A DNA stretch of 10,100 nucleotides from NCBI GenBank assembly GCA_015487335.1, contig WFPZ01000255.1:1-10100 (forward strand). The letters are read 5' to 3'. A program made the translations under genes and the position numbers. The notes beneath the pieces are model-generated. The model worked only from the letters and a program-made list of their open reading frames with translations. It ran no database searches and had not been told where the DNA came from. The stretch's first letter is position 1. Each line of letters begins with the position of its first letter. This DNA is from Paracoccaceae bacterium. GTDB lineage: Bacteria > Pseudomonadota > Alphaproteobacteria > Rhodobacterales > Rhodobacteraceae. Below, piece by piece: positions 6,636 through 10,100 of the stretch.

Positions 6636-6899
6636 ATGGCCAACTCGCCTCAAGCAAAGAAACGCGCCCGCCAGAACGAGCGCCGCTATGCCATCAACAA
6701 GGCGCGCCGTTCGCGCATCCGCACCTTCCTGCGCAAGGTGGAAGAGGCCATCGCCTCGGGCGACAAGGACGCCGCCGCGGAAGCCCTGCGCCGGGCCCAG
6801 CCCGAACTGATGCGTGGCGTCACCAAGGGCGTCTTGCACAAGAACACCGCAGCGCGGAAGATGTCGCGCCTGTCGGCCCGGGTGAAGGCCCTCGGCTGA
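6636..6899 (+). CDS. rpsT: 30S ribosomal protein S20
   Basis: S20 binds 16S rRNA early in 30S assembly. The 87-residue protein has the expected length and composition: MANSPQAKKRARQNERR at the N-terminus, a long basic helix (RSRIRTFLRKVEEAI, 27-41) and the C-terminal signature GVLHKNTAARKMSRL (65-79). The start at 6636 follows from the universal MAN(S/T) beginning; the upstream ATG at 6621 adds five residues foreign to the family. GGAACC about ten bases upstream is a poor ribosome binding site, which is usual for S20 genes, whose translation is autoregulated in E. coli. The gene stands alone between its own promoter and a strong terminator. Its position before dnaA is common in alphaproteobacteria. 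Confidence 0.97.
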   Translation: MANSPQAKKRARQNERRYAINKARRSRIRTFLRKVEEAIASGDKDAAAEALRRAQPELMRGVTKGVLHKNTAARKMSRLSARVKALG

Positions 6900-6928
6900 G
6901 AAGGTCCGGCCTCTTCACATCTGCAAGC

Positions 6929-6952
6929 AGCGCGCCTTCGGGCGCGCTTTTT
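6929..6952 (+). terminator. Rho-independent terminator of rpsT
   Basis: AGCGCGCC (6929-6936) and GGCGCGCT (6941-6948) form a perfect 8-bp GC-rich stem closed by a UUCG tetraloop, followed by a run of five T (6948-6952). It lies 30 bp after the rpsT stop. This textbook intrinsic terminator separates rpsT from the rhodanese-dnaA unit, so the latter needs its own promoter. Confidence 0.93.
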
Positions 6953-6984
6953 GATTCCGCCTGTGACCGAATCTCAACGCCGAA

Positions 6985-7002
6985 AACGGGTTTCAACGGG
7001 TT
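6985..7002. repeat. Two AACGGGTT direct repeats, 10-bp period
   Basis: AACGGGTT occurs at 6985-6992 and again at 6995-7002, so the copies are exactly one helical turn apart and present the same DNA face. Each copy has near-dyad symmetry (AAC..GTT). The pair is centred between the arms of the CCGAATC/GATTCGG inverted repeat. The arrangement resembles a binding site for a dimer or a pair of regulators; no known protein is recognised. Confidence 0.6.
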
Positions 7003-7048
7003 ACGGGATTCGGCTCTGACAAAGTTGCGAGTCAAGCGCGAAGTTCGG

Positions 7049-7081
7049 TTGCGGCAGGCTCTGCCACGTTGCTAGCCTGCC
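7049..7081 (+). promoter_or_regulatory. Candidate rhodanese-dnaA promoter overlain by an 8-bp inverted repeat
   Basis: TTGCGG (7049-7054), an 18-bp spacer and TAGCCT (7073-7078) form a plausible but weak promoter, with a transcript start near 7085 and about 30 nt of leader containing the GGGGGG ribosome binding site (7102-7107). The perfect inverted repeat GGCAGGCT (7053-7060) and AGCCTGCC (7074-7081), spaced by 13 bp, covers the end of the -35 through the -10, the usual place for a repressor operator. A promoter must exist here because the rpsT terminator blocks read-through. Confidence 0.4.
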
Positions 7082-7114
7082 CTTGCGATTCACATCGTCC
7101 TGGGGGGACATTGG

Positions 7115-7564
7115 ATGAGTTCGGACGCTGGTCCGCGCGTTGGCGAGGTATCGCCGACAGAAGCGTGGAAGATCCTGGAGACGGACACTGGCGCCAGACT
7201 TGTCGATGTCAGGACACGGGCAGAATGGGGTTATGTCGGTGTTCCTGACCTCTCGGAAATCGGCCAGACGCTGATCTGCGTCGAATGGGCCGTGTATCCG
7301 GAGATGTCCATCAACCCGCGCTTCGCGGAAGCGGTGATGGAAGAGCTGGGGGATGAGCGACCCGGCAGGCTTCTGTTCATATGCCGCTCCGGAAAACGGT
7401 CTCTGGCGGCCGCCAGGGCAATGGCCGAACATCTCGCCTCAAGGGGAGAAAAGGCCGAGTGCCTGAGCGTGGCGGAAGGGTTCGAGGGCGATCTGGATCC
7501 GCATGGGCACCGGAGCTGTCTGAACGGCTGGAAGTTCCGGGGGCTGGCTTGGCGCCAGTCTTGA
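7115..7564 (+). CDS. Rhodanese-like domain protein (single-domain sulfurtransferase)
   Basis: The 149-residue protein is one rhodanese domain. The N-terminal signature LVDVRTRAEWGYVGVPDL lies at 29-46, and the active-site loop CRSGKR at C90-R95 keeps the cysteine that carries the persulfide, so sulfurtransferase activity is possible. Its six-residue loop is the sulfur-handling type, as opposed to the seven-residue phosphatase-like loop of Cdc25. The C-terminus GWKFRGLAWRQS is typical of a bacterial subgroup annotated only as rhodanese-like. There is no signal peptide, so it should be cytosolic. ATG 7115 follows GGGGGG with 7 nt spacing. The gene ends 30 bp before dnaA on the same strand with no terminator between, so dnaA is probably co-transcribed. 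The sulfur donor and acceptor are unknown, and no link to replication is established. Confidence 0.9.
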   Translation: MSSDAGPRVGEVSPTEAWKILETDTGARLVDVRTRAEWGYVGVPDLSEIGQTLICVEWAVYPEMSINPRFAEAVMEELGDERPGRLLFICRSGKRSLAAARAMAEHLASRGEKAECLSVAEGFEGDLDPHGHRSCLNGWKFRGLAWRQS

Positions 7565-7594
7565 CAGGAAAATTGGCAAGCGGGTCGAACAAGA

Positions 7595-8989
7595 ATGACG
7601 GAAGATACATGGGGACGCGTGCAGGATGAATTACTCAGGACCCTGGGGCAGAACAACTACAGAAACTGGATAGAACCTCTCGAATTTTCCGGCCTGAAGA
7701 ACGGCGTTGCCACCTTCCACGTGCCCACCAGCTTCATGGGCACATGGGTGGCGCGCAATTTCGGAGACCAGATCCTCAGGATCCTTGCCGAAGCCGGCGC
7801 CGAAGTAAGCCGTGTCGAGTTCACGGTGCCGAAGTTCCGCTCGGCCACCGCACGGGCGCATCGCAGCGCCGGAAGCACGGAAAAGGGCGGCAAAGAGGAA
7901 AACGTGCCCTCGGCCACCCAGCCCGGCAACGGCAGCACAGAGGACGACCTGCCCGGCGCCTCGCTCGACCCGCGCTTCACCTTCGACAGCTTCGTCGTCG
8001 GCAAGCCCAACGAGCTGGCCCACGCGGCCGCCCGCCGGGTGGCCGAAGGCGGGCCCGTCACCTTCAACCCGCTGTTCCTCTATGGCGGCGTGGGGCTGGG
8101 CAAGACCCACCTGATGCACGCCATCGCCTGGGAGCTGCAGAAGAAGAGCCCGGAGCTGCGCGTGGTCTATCTTTCGGCCGAGCAGTTCATGTACCGTTTC
8201 GTGCAGGCCCTGCGCGACCGGCAGATGATGGATTTCAAGCAGCTGTTCCGCTCGGTCGACGTGCTGATGGTGGATGATGTCCAGTTCATCGCCGGCAAGG
8301 ACGGCACGCAGGAGGAATTCTTCCACACCTTCAACGCGCTGGTGGATCAGAACAAGCAGATCATCATTTCCGCAGACCGCGCTCCCGTAGAGATCAAGGA
8401 CCTCGAGGAGCGCATCAAGTCGCGCCTCCAGAGCGGCCTCGTGGTCGATCTGCACCCCACCGATTACGAGCTCCGCCTCGGCATCCTTCAGCAGAAGGTG
8501 GAACAGTACCGCAGCCAGTACCCCGGTCTGGTGATCGCCGACGGCGTGCTGGAGTTCCTCGCCCATCGCATCTCCACCAACGTGCGGGTGCTGGAAGGGG
8601 CGCTGATGCGGCTGTTCGCCTTCGGCTCGCTGGTGGGGCGCGAGATCACGATGGAGCTGGTGCAGGACTGCCTGGCCGATATCCTCCGCGCCTCCGACCG
8701 CAAGGTCACTGTCGAGGAAATCCAGCGCCGGGTGTCGGAGCACTACAACATCCGCCTGTCCGATCTGATCGGGCCGCGGCGGGTGCGCACCCTGGCCCGA
8801 CCGAGGCAGATCGCCATGTACCTGGCCAAGCAGCTCACCACCCGCTCGCTGCCCGAGATCGGGCGCCGCTTCGGCGGGCGCGATCACACCACCGTCATGC
8901 ACGGGGTGCGCCGCATCGAAGAGCTGAAGGCCCAGGACAGCCAGATCGCCGAAGACATCGAGATGCTGCGCCGCTCGCTGGAAGCGTGA
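7595..8989 (+). CDS. dnaA: Chromosomal replication initiator protein DnaA
   Basis: DnaA-ATP binds origin boxes and opens the duplex to start replication. The 464-residue protein (E. coli has 467) shows all four domains: domain I (1-78, with W6 and NYRNWIEPL 21-29), a low-complexity domain II (about 80-125), the AAA+ domain III from about 126, and the C-terminal DNA-binding domain IV from about 365. Visible sites are Walker A GGVGLGKT (164-171), Walker B VLMVDDVQ (223-230), sensor 1 IIISADRAP (256-264), the likely arginine finger R277 in RIKSRL, sensor 2 R331 in NVRVLEGAL, and the box-contact signature GRDHTTVMHGVRRI (428-441). All key residues are intact. The start matches the usual N-terminus, but there is no good ribosome binding site, so initiation may be weak or coupled to the rhodanese gene 30 bp upstream. 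Confidence 0.98.
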   Translation: MTEDTWGRVQDELLRTLGQNNYRNWIEPLEFSGLKNGVATFHVPTSFMGTWVARNFGDQILRILAEAGAEVSRVEFTVPKFRSATARAHRSAGSTEKGGKEENVPSATQPGNGSTEDDLPGASLDPRFTFDSFVVGKPNELAHAAARRVAEGGPVTFNPLFLYGGVGLGKTHLMHAIAWELQKKSPELRVVYLSAEQFMYRFVQALRDRQMMDFKQLFRSVDVLMVDDVQFIAGKDGTQEEFFHTFNALVDQNKQIIISADRAPVEIKDLEERIKSRLQSGLVVDLHPTDYELRLGILQQKVEQYRSQYPGLVIADGVLEFLAHRISTNVRVLEGALMRLFAFGSLVGREITMELVQDCLADILRASDRKVTVEEIQRRVSEHYNIRLSDLIGPRRVRTLARPRQIAMYLAKQLTTRSLPEIGRRFGGRDHTTVMHGVRRIEELKAQDSQIAEDIEMLRRSLEA

Positions 8990-9040
8990 GCTTGCGCCTC
9001 TTGACGCCCTGCGGCGTTCGTCGGACAGTCCAGAAAACTA

Positions 9041-9076
9041 TTGAGCCGGGCGGCGAATGGGCTACATTCGCCGCCC
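9041..9076 (+). promoter_or_regulatory. Candidate dnaN promoter overlain by a perfect 11-bp inverted repeat
   Basis: In the 108-bp dnaA-dnaN gap, TTGAGC (9041-9046), a 16-bp spacer and TACATT (9063-9068) form a plausible promoter starting near 9075, just before the dnaN ribosome binding site. Overlapping it, GGGCGGCGAAT (9048-9058) and ATTCGCCGCCC (9066-9076) are perfect inverted copies separated by 7 bp. The repeat covers the spacer and the -10, fitting an operator; in read-through RNA from dnaA it would also fold into a strong hairpin without a T-run. Which level matters cannot be told from sequence. Confidence 0.55.
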
Positions 9077-9097
9077 CGGCACATGCAGGAGTGGGAC

Positions 9098-10100
9098 ATG
9101 AAGATCAGCATTGAACGCGGCGCGCTTCTGAAGGCCATTGCTCAGGCGCAATCGGTTGTGGAGCGGCGCAATACCATCCCGATCCTCGCCAACGTGCTGA
9201 TCGAGGCCGAGGGCGACGAGGCCTTCTTCCGCGCCACCGATCTCGACATCGAGGTGGTTGACAGGGCCCCTGCTCAGGTGGAACGCCCCGGCGCCACCAC
9301 CGTGCCCGCCGTCACCCTTCACGAAATCGTCCGCAAGCTGCCCGACGGCGCGCTGGTAACCCTGACCGACGACCCGACCACCGGGCGGCTGACGGTGGAG
9401 GCCGGGCGCTCGAAGTTCTCGCTGGCCACCCTGCCGAAAGAGGACTTCCCGGTGATGGCCTCCGCGGAATACGAGAGCAACTTCTCGGTCGCCGCGCCGG
9501 TGCTGCGGCGGCTGTTCGACAAGTCGAAGTTCGCCATCTCTACCGAAGAGACGCGCTATTACCTCAATGGCGTCTACATGCACGTGGCGGCCGCCGATGA
9601 CGGCACCGCGGTACTGCGCTGCGTGGCCACCGACGGCCACCGCCTGGCCCGCATCGACGCCCCGCTGCCCGAGGGCGCCGAGGGCATGCCCGGCGTCATC
9701 GTGCCGCGCAAGACGGTGGGGGAACTGCGCAAGCTGCTGGATGATGACGAGGCGGTCATCGCGGTGTCGGTATCGGAAACCAAGGTGCGTTTCGCCACCC
9801 CCGACATCACGCTGACCTCCAAGGTGATCGACGGCACCTTCCCCGATTATTCGCGCGTCATCCCCACCGGCAACACCCGCCGGCTGGAGGTGGACGCCTC
9901 GGAATTCGCCCAGGCCGTGGACCGGGTCGCCACCGTTTCCTCGGAACGCTCGAGGGCGGTGAAGCTTTCACTCGACGAGGACCGCCTGGTGCTTTCCGTC
10001 AACGCCCCTGACAGCGGCGCCGCCGAGGAAGAACTGGCCGTGGCCTATGGCGACGAGCCGCTGGAAATCGGCTTCAATGCCAAGTACCTGCTGGAGATCG
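9098..10100 (+). CDS. dnaN: DNA polymerase III beta subunit (sliding clamp) DnaN, 3' end outside window
   Basis: The frame is open from ATG 9098 to the window edge, giving 334 of about 370 expected residues. It starts MKISIERGALLKAI with the conserved QSVVERRNTIPILANVLI (18-35). Other clamp signatures follow: FPVM in the first domain, the second-domain start, FAISTEETRYYLNGVYMH, VATDGHRLA and IVPRKTV, and in the third domain FPDYSRVIP and the segment ending GFNAKYLLEI. DnaN forms the ring-shaped dimer that tethers polymerase III and recruits many repair and mismatch factors. AGGAG (9087-9091) lies 6 nt before the ATG, a strong ribosome binding site and much better than that of dnaA. It follows dnaA by 108 bp with its own candidate promoter. 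In this gene order recF and gyrB often come next, beyond the window. Confidence 0.97.
   Translation, partial: MKISIERGALLKAIAQAQSVVERRNTIPILANVLIEAEGDEAFFRATDLDIEVVDRAPAQVERPGATTVPAVTLHEIVRKLPDGALVTLTDDPTTGRLTVEAGRSKFSLATLPKEDFPVMASAEYESNFSVAAPVLRRLFDKSKFAISTEETRYYLNGVYMHVAAADDGTAVLRCVATDGHRLARIDAPLPEGAEGMPGVIVPRKTVGELRKLLDDDEAVIAVSVSETKVRFATPDITLTSKVIDGTFPDYSRVIPTGNTRRLEVDASEFAQAVDRVATVSSERSRAVKLSLDEDRLVLSVNAPDSGAAEEELAVAYGDEPLEIGFNAKYLLEI

Larger units (their letters stand above)
6953..7091. promoter_or_regulatory. GANTC-rich leader upstream of the rhodanese-dnaA unit
   Basis: Five GANTC motifs, the recognition site of the cell-cycle methyltransferase CcrM, fall within 139 bp: GATTC 6953-6957, GAATC 6969-6973, GATTC 7007-7011, GAGTC 7029-7033 and GATTC 7087-7091. 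At this base composition about one per 300 bp is expected, and the 264-bp rpsT coding region next door has none. The second and third sites are arms of a 7-bp inverted repeat (CCGAATC 6967-6973, GATTCGG 7007-7013). In Caulobacter, GANTC methylation modulates dnaA transcription; a similar role here is inferred. No coding sequence is visible in this stretch. Confidence 0.5.

Noticed and set aside
6900..7114. Chromosome origin (oriC) between rpsT and the dnaA unit
   Set aside because: I found no convincing DnaA box (TTATCCACA-like) cluster; the nearest is CGATTCACA at 7086-7094 with six of nine matches. No AT-rich unwinding tract or CtrA-type TTAA-N7-TTAA site is visible either. Location next to dnaA alone is not enough.
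7631..8902. A 423-codon open frame antisense to dnaA
   Set aside because: Shadow of dnaA codon structure. The product is His/Leu/Gly-rich without recognisable motifs, and dnaA is fully conserved in the opposite sense.
8990..9040. Intrinsic terminator after dnaA (GACGCC / GGCGTT hairpin near 9003-9016)
   Set aside because: The stem is only about six pairs including a wobble, and no T-run follows.
1..10100. A novel defence, mobile or biosynthetic system
   Set aside because: Every gene of substantial size belongs to a known flagellar, quinone, repair, beta-oxidation, ribosomal or replication family, except the phosphotransferase and rhodanese whose families are also known. No transposase, integrase, repeat array, toxin-antitoxin pair or anomalous-composition island is visible.

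Overview
This GC-rich window looks like ordinary chromosomal backbone of an alphaproteobacterium, most likely Rhodobacterales (Rhodobacteraceae/Paracoccaceae). The protein types, the UbiE-UbiB pair, the CX4C form of the MutM zinc finger, the order rpsT - rhodanese - dnaA - dnaN and a TTGACT/TAGAAG promoter all fit that group. The assignment rests on recalled family knowledge, as no search was possible. I see no mobile element, CRISPR array, tRNA, rRNA or defence-type locus.

Layout from left to right. (1) 1-1283, plus strand: the end of a flagellar locus, with the C-terminal part of fliK (hook-length control) and then flgD (hook-capping scaffold) 11 bp downstream. (2) 1386-2303, plus: a choline/thiamine-kinase-like phosphotransferase of unknown substrate, with an alternative TTG start that has a much better ribosome binding site. 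It converges on ubiB across a 133-bp gap holding a hairpin, a motif of a kind I recall as recurrent in Rhodobacterales, and a probable terminator. (3) 3966-2437 and 4737-3967, minus: ubiE followed by ubiB, two ubiquinone-biosynthesis genes with no intervening base. (4) 4808-6500, plus: mutM (oxidised-purine DNA repair), divergent from ubiE across a 70-bp promoter region, then an enoyl-CoA hydratase. (5) 6563-6952: rpsT with a clear sigma-70-type promoter and a textbook intrinsic terminator. (6) 7115-10100: a small rhodanese, dnaA and the first 334 codons of dnaN.

The coding content is conventional. The structure most worth attention is non-coding and surrounds the replication genes. The 162-bp leader between the rpsT terminator and the rhodanese-dnaA unit carries five GANTC sites (the CcrM methylation motif), a pair of AACGGGTT repeats exactly 10 bp apart, a GANTC-containing dyad, and an 8-bp inverted repeat lying over a candidate promoter. 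The dnaA-dnaN gap carries a perfect 11-bp inverted repeat over a candidate dnaN promoter. Both inverted repeats span 29 bp. Together they suggest regulated, possibly methylation-linked, expression of the initiator and the sliding clamp. This is inference from sequence pattern only. I see no credible DnaA-box cluster, so I do not call an origin here.
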